Shown: positions 53,025 through 62,466, counted from the first letter of the stretch. The stretch: 64,000 bases of DNA from Clostridium sp. Marseille-P299 (GCF_900078195.1 NZ_FJVE01000006.1:622501-686500), one strand, 5' to 3'. The notes: generated by a model from the sequence alone, not told the origin. A program made the numbers and translations.

Positions 53025-53909
53025 ATGATATTTTATGAATTTAACTTAGAACATCCAATTAATTACGCACTCACAGGAAAATTTAAAGCACCATATGAGC
53101 ACTGGATGCATGATGATATGCCCCTAAATGATTACGAATTATTTGTAGTTACTAGTGGAACTTTATATATTTCATATAATCTTAAAAAGCATGCCGTAAG
53201 TGAGGGTGAAATGTTATTACTTCCCCCAGTACCTGAACCAAACAATCGAAGAAAAGGATTTCATCCATCTGGTTGTTCTTTTTATTGGCTCCATTTTTCT
53301 TGCAATCATGATCTTAAAATACGAAGTATGCCAGAGAACACGAATGAGGACACTAAAGTTTCACCAATCACTAAGTACATAACCATACCTGCAACGGCGA
53401 AACTCCCCTCTCCCGACAAAGTCATCGTCTTTATGAAGCAACTGCAAGATTGCATTCGTTCAAATTACAATGATATTGCAAGGAATTACATGACAAGTAT
53501 GATTTTATGTGAAATACATAATCAGTTTCATACAATAAGTAATATGAATTTACAAACAAAAAAAACGCAGTCACAGATGTATCACGACATCGTTGACTAC
53601 GTTGTAGATCGCATTTCAAAGAATATTAAAGTCTCTGAAATAGCCACTGAATTTGGTTATAACGAAAAGTATATATCGCATTTATTTTTTACCATATCTG
53701 GAATGACATTAAAGCAATTTATATTAAAAACAAAAATGGACAATGCCAATTTTCTTTTAACCGATACGAATAAGTCCATCAATGAAATAGCGCTATCCCT
53801 AGGTTATAGTGATAGTCACAATTTCATGAAAGCTTATAAAAAAATTATTGGATTAACTCCTTCTGAGTACAGAAACGCTTTTTCAAAACGATTACTTTTT
53901 GATAAATAA
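53025..53909 (+). CDS. AraC-family transcription regulator
   Basis: The 294-residue protein has an N-terminal cupin sugar-binding domain (about 15-100, with GEMLLLPPVPEPN) and two C-terminal helix-turn-helix motifs. The first is at IKVSEIATEFGYNEKYISHLF (split by the usual glycine near 218). The second reads KSINEIALSLGYSDSHNFMKAY near 255, ending GLTPSEYRNAF. It probably senses an arabino-oligosaccharide and drives the divergent GH127-MFS unit. AGGAGAG precedes the ATG. Confidence 0.9.
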   Translation: MIFYEFNLEHPINYALTGKFKAPYEHWMHDDMPLNDYELFVVTSGTLYISYNLKKHAVSEGEMLLLPPVPEPNNRRKGFHPSGCSFYWLHFSCNHDLKIRSMPENTNEDTKVSPITKYITIPATAKLPSPDKVIVFMKQLQDCIRSNYNDIARNYMTSMILCEIHNQFHTISNMNLQTKKTQSQMYHDIVDYVVDRISKNIKVSEIATEFGYNEKYISHLFFTISGMTLKQFILKTKMDNANFLLTDTNKSINEIALSLGYSDSHNFMKAYKKIIGLTPSEYRNAFSKRLLFDK

Positions 53910-53956
53910 ATCATAAAATAATTTTGCGTTACTACACTTCTTTATATTTAAAAGGA

Positions 53957-54008
53957 TTTTGTGAATAGCATGGCTCTATAAGGATTTAAAGTCATACTAC
54001 TCACAAAA
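53957..54008. terminator. Probable hairpin between convergent genes
   Basis: TTTTGTGAATAG (53957-53968) pairs with CTACTCACAAAA (53997-54008), 11 of 12 positions, with a 28-base loop. It lies between the AraC-type gene and the rhodanese gene. T-runs are lacking. Confidence 0.4.
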
Positions 54009-54044
54009 CCCACAATCAAAACTTTCACAAAGTTTACTTACAAA

Positions 54045-54383
54045 CTACTCTTTAACAACCTCATATGGCCAATTTAAAATACCACCAAATTCATACACAT
54101 TGCTATATCCTAATTCCGCCAATTGTTGACTTGCAATCCTACTTTTCACTCCACTTCTACAATATACAAGTACTGTCTGATCTTTATCTGGTAAAACATC
54201 TTCTGCTTCCAGTTCTACATCTGCAACTGGAAGCAACATTGCATGTTCAATATGACCATCCAAATATTCATCTCTGGTTCTTACGTCAAGTATTCTTATT
54301 TCCTTATCAGAATCCATCATTTTCTTAGCTTCTGCTGCTGTAATTGATTTAAATGTTATTTTATTATTATTCAAATTTATCAC
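54045..54383 (-). CDS. Single-domain rhodanese
   Basis: The 112-residue protein is one rhodanese domain: ILDVRTRDEYLDGHIEHAMLLP near 31 and the active loop YCRSGVKSR with Cys75. The GTG start is the best option, with AGGAAC nearby. Single rhodaneses carry persulfide sulfur. It lies 260 bp downstream of the flavoprotein-rhodanese gene on the same strand. Confidence 0.9.
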   Translation of the reverse strand: MINLNNNKITFKSITAAEAKKMMDSDKEIRILDVRTRDEYLDGHIEHAMLLPVADVELEAEDVLPDKDQTVLVYCRSGVKSRIASQQLAELGYSNVYEFGGILNWPYEVVKE

Positions 54384-54433
54384 TCGTTCCTATCTTTAAT
54401 GACTTACTATCTTAAATTACTTACAATATTTAA

Positions 54434-54510
54434 TTACTTTCTTTATTCAATTACTTCCTTTATTTAATTACTTTCTTTATTCAATTACTTCCTTTATTTA
54501 ATTACTTGCT
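54434..54510 (-). repeat. 17/34-bp tandem repeat between the rhodanese genes
   Basis: Units of 17 bases alternate: TTACTTTCTTTATTCAA (54434-54450), TTACTTCCTTTATTTAA (54451-54467), then the same two again (54468-54501) and a fading fifth. The higher-order period is 34. No gene or terminator is visible in the 54384-54643 gap. Confidence 0.9.
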
Positions 54511-54643
54511 ATATTTATACATTTTAACGATATGACAATACCTACCTGAAAAATACCGCAAAAACATATTATACCTAAACTTTATGCCTAAACAAATAAA
54601 GACTAATTGATTATTAGTTAATCATTTACTACTAAAATATATA

Positions 54644-56341
54644 CTACCTAAAATTATAATCTGTAACAACTTTCTCCCTATTCAGTCTTATGTCATCAAA
54701 GAATTCATAAAAGCTAAACCCTAAAAATCCACCTGTCACATTAATAACATTATGATACCCCAAATGCTGTAACGCCATAACTGCATTGTAACTTCGTTGT
54801 CCAGTTCTACAATGAATGTACACATCTTTATCCTTTGGAATCTCTTCCACTCTATCTCTTAAACTAGAAAGTGGAATATTCACAGCTCCAATGATATGAC
54901 CATTCTTATACTCCATCACTTCACGAACATCTAGAATATACGCATTATTTTCAATAAGACTTCTTAGCTTGTCAACTGATACCTGTCTAAAATCTTCATT
55001 CATTAAATTCTGGCCAATATGTCCAGCATAATTTATAATATCCTTCGCAGTTCCAAACGGCGGAGCATAGCATAAATCCAACTCACTTAGATCATCAACA
55101 GTAGCGCCAAATTTCATTGCTGTAGCAATTACATCGATTCGCTTATCTACATTTCCCTTACCAATTGCCTGCGCCCCTAAAATCTTCCCTGTTTCTTTTT
55201 CATAAAGAAGTTTAAAAAACAAAGGATGGGCATCTGGCATCAATCCCACTTTATCATTTAAAATAAATTGAATTGCTTCATAGTTTACATCAAGTCCAAG
55301 TTCCTTAATAAGATTCTCATTCAAACCAGTTGCAGCTCCATTGTAATCAAAAACTCTTATGGCCGAACTGCCTAAATACTTAATATTCTCAGTTTTTCTA
55401 CCATGAATATGATTTGCTACAATTCTTGCTTGTTTTAACGCTGGTCCAGCAAGTGAAATTCTAGCCTCTCTTTGCGTTACACCATGAGTAAGTTCAATTG
55501 CATCACCAATTGCATAAATACTTTCATCATTTGTTTGATAATTAGAATTAACCTTAATTGCTCCTGTACTTCCAATTTCTAACCCAGCTTCTTTCGCCAA
55601 TGTTGTTTCAGGAGCAATGCCAATTGCCATAATAACTGCTTCTGCTTCAACCGTTCTACCAGAAGCTAACATGATTGTTTGTTTATTAAATTCGCTAACT
55701 TTATCTTCTAAAATTAATTTAACGCCTTTTATATATAACTCACGATGGAAAATCTGTACCATATCATAGTCAAATGTCTTAAGCACCTGGTTTTGAGCTT
55801 CAATCAATGTTACCTGATAGCCACCATTTACAAGGTTCTCTGCTGTTTCAATGCCGATATAACCACCACCGATAACCGCTACATTTTTATGACCTGCATT
55901 CATAATTCCTTGCTTTACATGCACAATATCTTCAACATTTCGAATCGTAAATACATTTGCACTTTCAATTCCTTTAATCTTTGGTTTGATTGGCTTAGCA
56001 CCTGGTGATAAAATGAGTTTATCATATGTTTCTTCGTAGATTTCCTCTGTCATCAAATTATGTACACGAATCATTTTATTCGTTCTATTAATTTCTACTA
56101 CTTCTTGATTTACCCTTGCATCAATGTGATATCTCGTTTGAAATGCCTCTGGATTCATCATTACTAACGAATTCGCATTTTCAATCATACCACTCAAATG
56201 GTATGGAAGAGAACAATTTGAAAACGAAACATTCGGTCCACGTTCAAACATAATAATTTCGTCTTCTTCACTTAATCTGCGTAATCTTGTTGCTGCAGAA
56301 GCTCCTCCTGCAACACCGCCAACAATTACTATCTTGCTCAT
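54644..56341 (-). CDS. CoA-disulfide reductase-type flavoprotein fused to a rhodanese
   Basis: The 565-residue protein has FAD-binding GGVAGGASAATRLRRL at residues 8-23, the single redox cysteine Cys43 in SFSNCSLPYHLSG, the NAD(P)H-binding IGGGYIGIETAE near 157 and the dimerisation domain (about 330-445). A C-terminal rhodanese (about 460-550) has active Cys511 in HCRTGQRS. This matches the CoADR-rhodanese fusion class, which reduces CoA persulfides or polysulfide with NAD(P)H. GGAGG precedes the ATG. It pairs with the single rhodanese downstream. Confidence 0.92.
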   Translation of the reverse strand: MSKIVIVGGVAGGASAATRLRRLSEEDEIIMFERGPNVSFSNCSLPYHLSGMIENANSLVMMNPEAFQTRYHIDARVNQEVVEINRTNKMIRVHNLMTEEIYEETYDKLILSPGAKPIKPKIKGIESANVFTIRNVEDIVHVKQGIMNAGHKNVAVIGGGYIGIETAENLVNGGYQVTLIEAQNQVLKTFDYDMVQIFHRELYIKGVKLILEDKVSEFNKQTIMLASGRTVEAEAVIMAIGIAPETTLAKEAGLEIGSTGAIKVNSNYQTNDESIYAIGDAIELTHGVTQREARISLAGPALKQARIVANHIHGRKTENIKYLGSSAIRVFDYNGAATGLNENLIKELGLDVNYEAIQFILNDKVGLMPDAHPLFFKLLYEKETGKILGAQAIGKGNVDKRIDVIATAMKFGATVDDLSELDLCYAPPFGTAKDIINYAGHIGQNLMNEDFRQVSVDKLRSLIENNAYILDVREVMEYKNGHIIGAVNIPLSSLRDRVEEIPKDKDVYIHCRTGQRSYNAVMALQHLGYHNVINVTGGFLGFSFYEFFDDIRLNREKVVTDYNFR

Positions 56342-56673
56342 TGCAAATCCTCCTCTTTTTATTTCTAATATTTTTTGATCTCTAATCTTATTTTAAGGGA
56401 CAAGTTCTCTTAACTTGCCATCTAATTATATTATAGCCTAATTTTCTATTGCGTTCTGTAACTTAATCACATGATTTTAAATATGTAACTCAAACTTCGT
56501 AGTTGTAATATATCCTATTATACTCCTGTTTTAAATTTCAAATCAAGTGGTGCCTATTTGCAAATAGTTTGAGAATGTTATTACAACTGTATTAATTTAA
56601 AAATATCTACTACAAGCAAGGATTCCTCATAAATAAAAATTATAATTTACTCAAGTAAAAGTGTTAAATTCCA
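56342..56673. other. Intergenic region upstream of the flavoprotein
   Basis: No gene is seen. Two overlapping minus-strand TATAAT-like boxes lie near 56435-56447, without a good -35, and an imperfect hairpin GGCAAGTT/AACTTGTCC spans 56398-56419 just below them; it could be an operator. Confidence 0.4.
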
Positions 56674-56738
56674 TAAAAAAAGGAATGTTAAAAACAAATC
56701 GAGTGCGATTCATTTATCAACATCCTTTTACACATTCC
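56674..56738 (-). terminator. Probable terminator of the ktr operon
   Basis: On the minus strand GGAATGT (56738-56732) pairs with ACATTCC (56688-56682), followed by seven T residues. The loop holds a second small stem, AATCG-CACT-CGATT. Confidence 0.6.
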
Positions 56739-56793
56739 GTTTATTCTATTCTTAGAGCTAATATTCCGCTGCTAACATCTTATTCATCGGTCC

Positions 56794-57444
56794 CTACATT
56801 CGTTTCAATAAATACTGAACATTCTTCTTTTCACCAATCACCAAAAGATGTTCTCCATGCTTTAAAACATAATCTGCCGATGGCATTAACTTCATATTCC
56901 CTTCTCTTTTTACACCTAAAATACTGATCTGATATTTTGTTCTTATACTCAATTGGCTAATGCTATGATTCTCCCATTCAGGTAACACTTCTATTTCATA
57001 GATAGAGTACCCTTCCGTTAACTCAATATAGTCAAAAACATTTCTAGCACTGCATCTTATTGCTAGCTTTTCAGCAGCATGTCGTTCAGGGTAAATTACC
57101 TCATCTGCTCCATTTCGTAATAAAAACTTTGCATGGATGTCTCGATTCGCTTTACTAACTACGTACTTTCCTCCTAATTCTTTCACAAGGCTAGTGATTT
57201 CCAAACTACTTTGAAAGTTGTTTCCAATACAAACAAAACACATATCAAAGTTGCCAATACCAAGAGCTCTTAAAACTTCTTCATTTGTACAATCACCAAT
57301 TTTCGCGCTTGTGGCAAAAGGGAGCATATCATCAATTCGTTCCTCCCTCTCATCAACTATCATAACTTGATTACCAAGGTCCGTAAATTTCCTACATAAA
57401 TGTTTTCCGAAACGTCCCATTCCAATAATTAAAATAGATTTCAT
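56794..57444 (-). CDS. ktrA: Potassium uptake regulatory subunit KtrA/TrkA-type
   Basis: The 216-residue cytoplasmic protein has an RCK_N Rossmann fold starting SILIIGMGRFGKHLCRKF at residue 3 and an RCK_C domain (about 135-216). It forms an octameric ring under KtrB and gates K+ flux in response to ATP/ADP, and in Firmicutes often c-di-AMP bound by RCK_C. It lies 57 bp downstream of ktrB. The length is normal. Confidence 0.92.
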   Translation of the reverse strand: MKSILIIGMGRFGKHLCRKFTDLGNQVMIVDEREERIDDMLPFATSAKIGDCTNEEVLRALGIGNFDMCFVCIGNNFQSSLEITSLVKELGGKYVVSKANRDIHAKFLLRNGADEVIYPERHAAEKLAIRCSARNVFDYIELTEGYSIYEIEVLPEWENHSISQLSIRTKYQISILGVKREGNMKLMPSADYVLKHGEHLLVIGEKKNVQYLLKRM

Positions 57445-57501
57445 ACTACACCCATGCCTTTCCTATTCGTACTTTATCTAAGAGAATACCGGTCTCTTAT
57501 T

Positions 57502-58845
57502 TTAACCTATTACTATTTTTTCTGTTGGTTGTAATAAATGTGATTTTTCCTTTTTTGAAGTAAAGGATAGCGCAAAGGATAAGCTACCAATGCGACCAAA
57601 ATACATCAAAAGTATAATAAAAATTCTAGCTATGCTTCCCAATTCTCTTGTAATTCCAGTAGTCATACCTACTGTACCGATTGCAGAAAATACTTCTAAT
57701 AATACATCTGTTAATGGTAATGCGTCAATACCACAAATAAGCAATGCCACACTTAACGCCAATATAAGATTAGTACTGCAAACTGCCGTAGCCTTTTTAA
57801 CAGAATCCTCTGGTAGTCTACGTTTAAATACATTACAACCACTGGTATTTTTTATATTTGAATATAAAAATAGTAAAATTACTGCAACACTTGTTGTTTT
57901 TACACCACCAGCGGTAGAACCTGGACTTCCACCAATAAACATAAAGATAAGGGTAAGAAGCTTACTGCCCTCTGATAAGGCTGCTATATCCACAGTATTA
58001 AAACCAGCAGTTCTTGGTGTAATGGAACAAAAGAGTGAACTTAATATCTTATTTTTTAAAGGCATATCCTGCATAATATTATTTCGTTCAAATAAATAAA
58101 AAAGAATAGCTCCTCCAAATATCAACAAAAATGTCATGGTAAGCACAATTTTTGTATGTAACATGTACTTCTTAAAGTGCCACTTCTTTTTCGATATATC
58201 ATCCCAAACAACAAACCCGATACCACCAATTACAATAAGACTCATAATTACTAAATTAACAAGAATATCTCCTTGATACCCCACTAAAGATATATACGCT
58301 TCATCTCGTCCCATTAAATCAAATCCCGCATTACAAAATGCAGATATCGCATGGAATACACCATAATATAAGGCTCGGCCAAATTTTAATTCGGGATAAA
58401 ATCTTAGAAATAATAAAAATGCCCCGATTCCTTCAATTAAAATAGTACCCTTTATAATTTTTCTTGTAAGTCTAACGATTCCGCCAATCTCTAAGGTATT
58501 AACGCTCTCTTGCAATAATCCTCTTTGTTTTAAATCGATTCGCTTACGCAGTAATAGTGCAAAACAAACCCCAATTGTCATAAATCCAAGGCCACCAATT
58601 TGAATTAATAGCAATATAACTACCTGTCCAAAAATAGTCCAATGTTGAAATGTGTCTTGGACTACCAATCCAGTAACACACGTTGCACTGGTTGCTGTAA
58701 AAAGTGCATCCAAAAATGATGTATCGCCAGGTACTCTTGAGGATATTGGAAGCATTAAAAGCAGCGTTCCAAGCATTATTAATATAAAAAATCCCAGAGC
58801 AATTAGTTGAGTTTGTGTTAATTTATTTTTAAATATAGAAATCAT
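57502..58845 (-). CDS. ktrB: Potassium/sodium uptake channel subunit KtrB
   Basis: The 447-residue membrane protein shows the four pore repeats of the TrkH/KtrB family. The selectivity glycines are visible in TSATCVTGLVV near 54, SAFCNAGFDLMG near 168, SITPRTAGFNTVD near 282 and SAIGTVGMTTGIT near 389. It imports K+ with KtrA. It heads the ktrBA operon behind a TTGACA promoter. No c-di-AMP riboswitch features are found upstream. Confidence 0.94.
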   Translation of the reverse strand: MISIFKNKLTQTQLIALGFFILIMLGTLLLMLPISSRVPGDTSFLDALFTATSATCVTGLVVQDTFQHWTIFGQVVILLLIQIGGLGFMTIGVCFALLLRKRIDLKQRGLLQESVNTLEIGGIVRLTRKIIKGTILIEGIGAFLLFLRFYPELKFGRALYYGVFHAISAFCNAGFDLMGRDEAYISLVGYQGDILVNLVIMSLIVIGGIGFVVWDDISKKKWHFKKYMLHTKIVLTMTFLLIFGGAILFYLFERNNIMQDMPLKNKILSSLFCSITPRTAGFNTVDIAALSEGSKLLTLIFMFIGGSPGSTAGGVKTTSVAVILLFLYSNIKNTSGCNVFKRRLPEDSVKKATAVCSTNLILALSVALLICGIDALPLTDVLLEVFSAIGTVGMTTGITRELGSIARIFIILLMYFGRIGSLSFALSFTSKKEKSHLLQPTEKIVIG

Positions 58846-58913
58846 AGAATAATTGTGCCTTTCAAGCTTTTTCTTTTAGTTTTTGCAATTTTGCTTTTAT
58901 TACTATACTTTTT

Positions 58914-58943
58914 TTAATATTTTTATTATATGATTCGTGTCAA
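58914..58943 (-). promoter_or_regulatory. Promoter of ktrBA
   Basis: On the minus strand TTGACA (58943-58938), 18 bases, then TATTAA (58919-58914), about 60-70 bp before the ktrB start. Confidence 0.55.
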
Positions 58944-59354
58944 AACTACATTTTATGTATTAAACGGATGAATGCTATTTTAATAATCATCTATCATAAA
59001 AACGATTTTCTCCAATTTTGAACTTATGACCTTATATCATAGTTATAGCGATTAGAAGTGTTATTTTATTAAGATAACATCAAGATTGTTAGAACGCAAT
59101 AAAATTATGTAAAAAATTATTTTAAAGGATAAAAGCTATAACAAAAAATTAGAGATACATCTTAGAAACAAGAAATATCTGAGAAATTTTAGTATATCTT
59201 AGTGGTATTATAACAATAAGTTATTACCATCAACAACAGTAACTAAATCAAACACCCCTTATTGACAATGCATTTGAAAGAGACTTAGATAACCTACTCA
59301 ACTAAGATATACTTTTGCTAGTGTACATTAGACATAGGATATACCAAACGTTCA
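58944..59354. other. Intergenic, no gene seen
   Basis: About 410 bases of AT-rich DNA between feoB and the ktr promoter. No convincing terminator for feoB, no RNA gene and no open frame with a ribosome site were recognised. Confidence 0.5.
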
Positions 59355-61922
59355 TTATAAAAATAATCTCGCAATATTAGAAAATAAAGCACATACTACG
59401 ATTCCGATTATGGTTGGTGTTATAAAAGATATAAACATCCATTTTTTACTTTGCGTTTCCTTTCGAATCGTTAAACAAGTTGTTGAACATGGCCAATGCA
59501 TCAAAGAAAATAACATTGTACTGATCGCAGTTATAATATTCCATCCATTATCAACAAATAATTTTTTAAGTACATTTAAATCATCAATTTCTAAAAGACT
59601 TCCCTGTGCTAAATACGCCATAATAATGATAGGTACAACAATCTCATTTGCCGGAAATCCTAGGATAAAGGCTAATAATATCACTCCATCCATACCTAAA
59701 AATCTTCCAAATGGGTCTAAAAAGTTTGAACAATGCGATAACAATGTTGCATCTGCAATTGTTACATTTGCCATCACCCAAATAAGAAATCCTGCTGGCA
59801 TTGCTATTATAACAGCTCTACTTAATACAAATAACGTTCGATCACAAATCGACCTTATGATAACCTTACCTATTTGAGGTCTTCGATACGGAGGCAGTTC
59901 TAATGTAAAAGAAGAAGGAATTCCTTTTAATATAGTAACCGATAGTAATTTTGAAACTAAAAGTGTCATGAGGATGCCAAGAACAATAATCAAAGAAAGT
60001 ATTGCTGCAGACATTATTGACGAAAACCAACCAAAGGAACTTCCAATGAAAAACATAGTTATAATTGCAATTAGTGTTGGAAATCGCCCATTACAAGGCA
60101 CAAAGTTATTCGTAATTATCGCAATCAGTCTTTCTCTTGGCGAATCAATGATACGGCAACCTATAACGCCCGCTGCATTACATCCAAATCCCATCATCAT
60201 GGTTAGTGATTGTTTTCCGCAAGCACTACATCGTTTAAAACAACGATCCAGATTATATGCAACTCTTGGTAGAAATCCAAAATCCTCCAACAAAGTAAAC
60301 AAAGGAAAAAATATTGCCATTGGAGGCAGCATCACAGATACAACCCAAGCAAGAACACGGTAAACTCCTAAAACCAACATTTCATACAAAAGCTTAGGAG
60401 CTCCCACCCAGATAAAAAAATCTAACAATCTATCTTGAATCCAAAACAATCCATCACTTAATACCTTGGAAGGATAGTTTGCTCCTGTGATTGTCAACCA
60501 AAAAATACCTAATAATACAAGAAACATAATTGGAAAACCGGTGAGCTTACTAGTAAATAATCGATCCAATGTTCGATCTCTTTTGCTATATTCTTTCGTC
60601 TCAAATCGGATACATTCTTTACAAATCTTCTCCGCTTTTCTAACGAAACACGCAGCCATATCATCATTGACCTGCTTTTTTGATATAAATGATTCTTCTA
60701 ATTCTTTCTCTATATTTAATAGTTTTTCTTTTAAAATCTCATACTGCTTTTCATCTACTTCTATGTATTTACCAATGGATTGAAGTAGGCTCTCATCAGC
60801 ATCTAATAATCTTGCACTTAACCATCGCTTGTTTGAGTATTTAGGAAAAGCACGACTAACAAGGGGTTCTATCAAAATGATCATCTTTTCGATATATTTT
60901 GGATAAAAATCTGCTTCATCCGCTATCGGGTCTGGCCATAATATTAAATCTTTGTCTATGATTTCTTCTTTTGATATTTGAACTTCTTGATATGGATTTT
61001 GTGTGTTTATAAACTGGGATTCTTTCGATGATTTTTGTTCTAATATCTGAGTTTCTTTGGATAACTCTTCTTTCTCTAACTGAGTTTCTTCGGATGTTTT
61101 TCCTTCTTCTAATATCTGAGCCTCTTCGTATGTTTTTCCTTCTTCTAATTTCTGAGCCTCTTCGTATGTTTTTCCTTCTTCTAATTTCTGAGCTTCTTCG
61201 TATGTTTTTCTTACTTCTAATTTCTGAGCTTCTTCGGATATTTTCTCATCCTTAATCTTCTGTGTTTGTGTATATGATTTTTCTTCCATCATTTTATCTT
61301 TATCTAATATGCTTTCCTTCTCTAGCAGGTGGTTAAGTTCTTCAAAGATTTGTTCTAACCCCTCTTTATTACGAGCAGCGGTTCCTATTACAGGTACCCC
61401 CAGTCTTTCTTTCATCTTGTCAAGATTTATATGAATATCTTTTTTTCTTGCCTCATCCATTAAATTTACACAAACAACTACATTTTTTGTAACTTCTAAT
61501 ATCTGCAACACTAAATTAAGATTGCGCTCTAAACAAGTTGCATCACACACTACCATCACTGCGTCTGGATTCTCAAAACAGATAAAATCTCTGGCCACCT
61601 CCTCTTCTGTAGAATGTGCCATTAAAGAATAACAACCTGGAATATCTACTAAAACATACCCGTTCTCCTGATATGTGCAATATCCTTGGGCATTCGCCAC
61701 AGTTTTCCCAGGCCAATTTCCTGTATGCTGATTCAATCCCGTTAATTGATTAAATACCGTACTTTTACCTACATTTGGGTTGCCAGCTAATGCAATTACC
61801 TTGTCAGTCTCAGATTTCTTTTTGATACAAAGTTTCTGATCAAGTTCATTCGTTTTTACTTGAAGCCGATTCTGTCTGATACTTTTAAATCCAACTTTTT
61901 TAAGTATTTCTTTAAGTTTCAT
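59355..61922 (-). CDS. feoB: Ferrous iron transporter FeoB with tandem-repeat linker
   Basis: The 855-residue protein exceeds the usual length by about 150. The GTPase domain starts near 42, with G1 GNPNVGKST (47-55), G3 DIPG near 93, G4 NLMD near 153 and G5 near 180. A hydrophilic region (about 205-340) that is not part of standard FeoB contains five 12-residue repeats of the KTYEEAQKLEEG type. The helical linker and the membrane part follow (from about 460), with MMGFGCNAAGV near 590 and two Gate-type halves. The N-terminal 40 residues are also extra and basic. It imports Fe2+. GGGGGAG precedes the ATG. feoA lies 63 bp upstream. Confidence 0.92.
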   Translation of the reverse strand: MKLKEILKKVGFKSIRQNRLQVKTNELDQKLCIKKKSETDKVIALAGNPNVGKSTVFNQLTGLNQHTGNWPGKTVANAQGYCTYQENGYVLVDIPGCYSLMAHSTEEEVARDFICFENPDAVMVVCDATCLERNLNLVLQILEVTKNVVVCVNLMDEARKKDIHINLDKMKERLGVPVIGTAARNKEGLEQIFEELNHLLEKESILDKDKMMEEKSYTQTQKIKDEKISEEAQKLEVRKTYEEAQKLEEGKTYEEAQKLEEGKTYEEAQILEEGKTSEETQLEKEELSKETQILEQKSSKESQFINTQNPYQEVQISKEEIIDKDLILWPDPIADEADFYPKYIEKMIILIEPLVSRAFPKYSNKRWLSARLLDADESLLQSIGKYIEVDEKQYEILKEKLLNIEKELEESFISKKQVNDDMAACFVRKAEKICKECIRFETKEYSKRDRTLDRLFTSKLTGFPIMFLVLLGIFWLTITGANYPSKVLSDGLFWIQDRLLDFFIWVGAPKLLYEMLVLGVYRVLAWVVSVMLPPMAIFFPLFTLLEDFGFLPRVAYNLDRCFKRCSACGKQSLTMMMGFGCNAAGVIGCRIIDSPRERLIAIITNNFVPCNGRFPTLIAIITMFFIGSSFGWFSSIMSAAILSLIIVLGILMTLLVSKLLSVTILKGIPSSFTLELPPYRRPQIGKVIIRSICDRTLFVLSRAVIIAMPAGFLIWVMANVTIADATLLSHCSNFLDPFGRFLGMDGVILLAFILGFPANEIVVPIIIMAYLAQGSLLEIDDLNVLKKLFVDNGWNIITAISTMLFSLMHWPCSTTCLTIRKETQSKKWMFISFITPTIIGIVVCALFSNIARLFL
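61087..61266 (-). repeat. 36-bp tandem repeat in feoB
   Basis: Five units of 36 bases: 61087-61122, 61123-61158, 61159-61194, 61195-61230 and a diverged 61231-61266. Each starts TCTTCG on the plus strand. Units 1-4 are nearly identical, suggesting recent duplication. They code for residues of about 219-279 and keep the frame. Confidence 0.95.
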
Positions 61923-61985
61923 GCTCTCCCCCTTGCCTAACTTACTCTCTGCTACCGAACTTTTTCTCTATCATCTCTCTTCACA

Positions 61986-62234
61986 CTATTCTTCTCTCTC
62001 ACTAACCCTAACAATCACCCTTTTCGTTTCATCGCTACGTAGCGCAATCACCGCTCCACGAATTAAAAATGCTGTCGGATCTCCTAATGGACTTTTCCCT
62101 AAACACTCTACGACAGTTCCTTCAATTAAACCGATATCTTGTAATCTTCTACGCATAGAATCAAATAAATTAAGTTCCGTAACTACTGCCTGTTGACCAG
62201 TTTTTAATTCTGCTAAAACTCCACTTCTTGTCAT
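61986..62234 (-). CDS. feoA: FeoA, FeoB partner protein
   Basis: I take the ATG at 62234, which has a GGAAAGGGAAG site just upstream and gives 82 residues, the typical size; a longer frame from 62285 adds an unlikely hydrophobic lead. The protein has the SH3-like FeoA fold: LAELKTGQQAVVTEL, RRRLQDIGLIEGTVVECLGKSPLGDP and FLIRGAVIALRSDE. It aids Fe2+ uptake by FeoB. Confidence 0.93.
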   Translation of the reverse strand: MTRSGVLAELKTGQQAVVTELNLFDSMRRRLQDIGLIEGTVVECLGKSPLGDPTAFLIRGAVIALRSDETKRVIVRVSEREE

Positions 62235-62314
62235 ACGCTTCCCTTTCCATACATAAAATTTAGGATATAGAAACAATGTTTCCATATCCTAATATATGTT
62301 TTTCTCTAGATAGT

Positions 62315-62331
62315 GTTACTTGCTAGCTAAC
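62315..62331 (-). promoter_or_regulatory. Candidate metalloregulator site before feoAB
   Basis: GTTACTTGCTAGCTAAC (62315-62331) is an imperfect inverted repeat (GTTA/TAAC ends) about 85 bp before feoA, between the divergent iron-uptake and DtxR-type genes. It does not clearly match the DtxR or MntR consensus. Confidence 0.3.
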
Positions 62332-62466
62332 TCATTTAATTGTAATTTTTCTAAACTAAGAAATTTTTACTTGAAAGAATAACGTTTGCTTACTAACTTT
62401 TATCGATCTCAAATTTAATAATTTTGATTTATTGAGTCGTTTAAACGGAAAGGCATAGGTGCTAAA

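Noticed and set aside
58846-58913. Possible c-di-AMP (ydaO) riboswitch before ktrBA
   Set aside because: Those riboswitches need well over 100 bases; the leader here is about 60 and lacks the conserved G-rich segments.
61028-61255. Plus-strand open frame of 75 codons with repeated LLLISEPLRMFF-type sequence
   Set aside because: It is the antisense reading of the feoB repeats, without a ribosome site.
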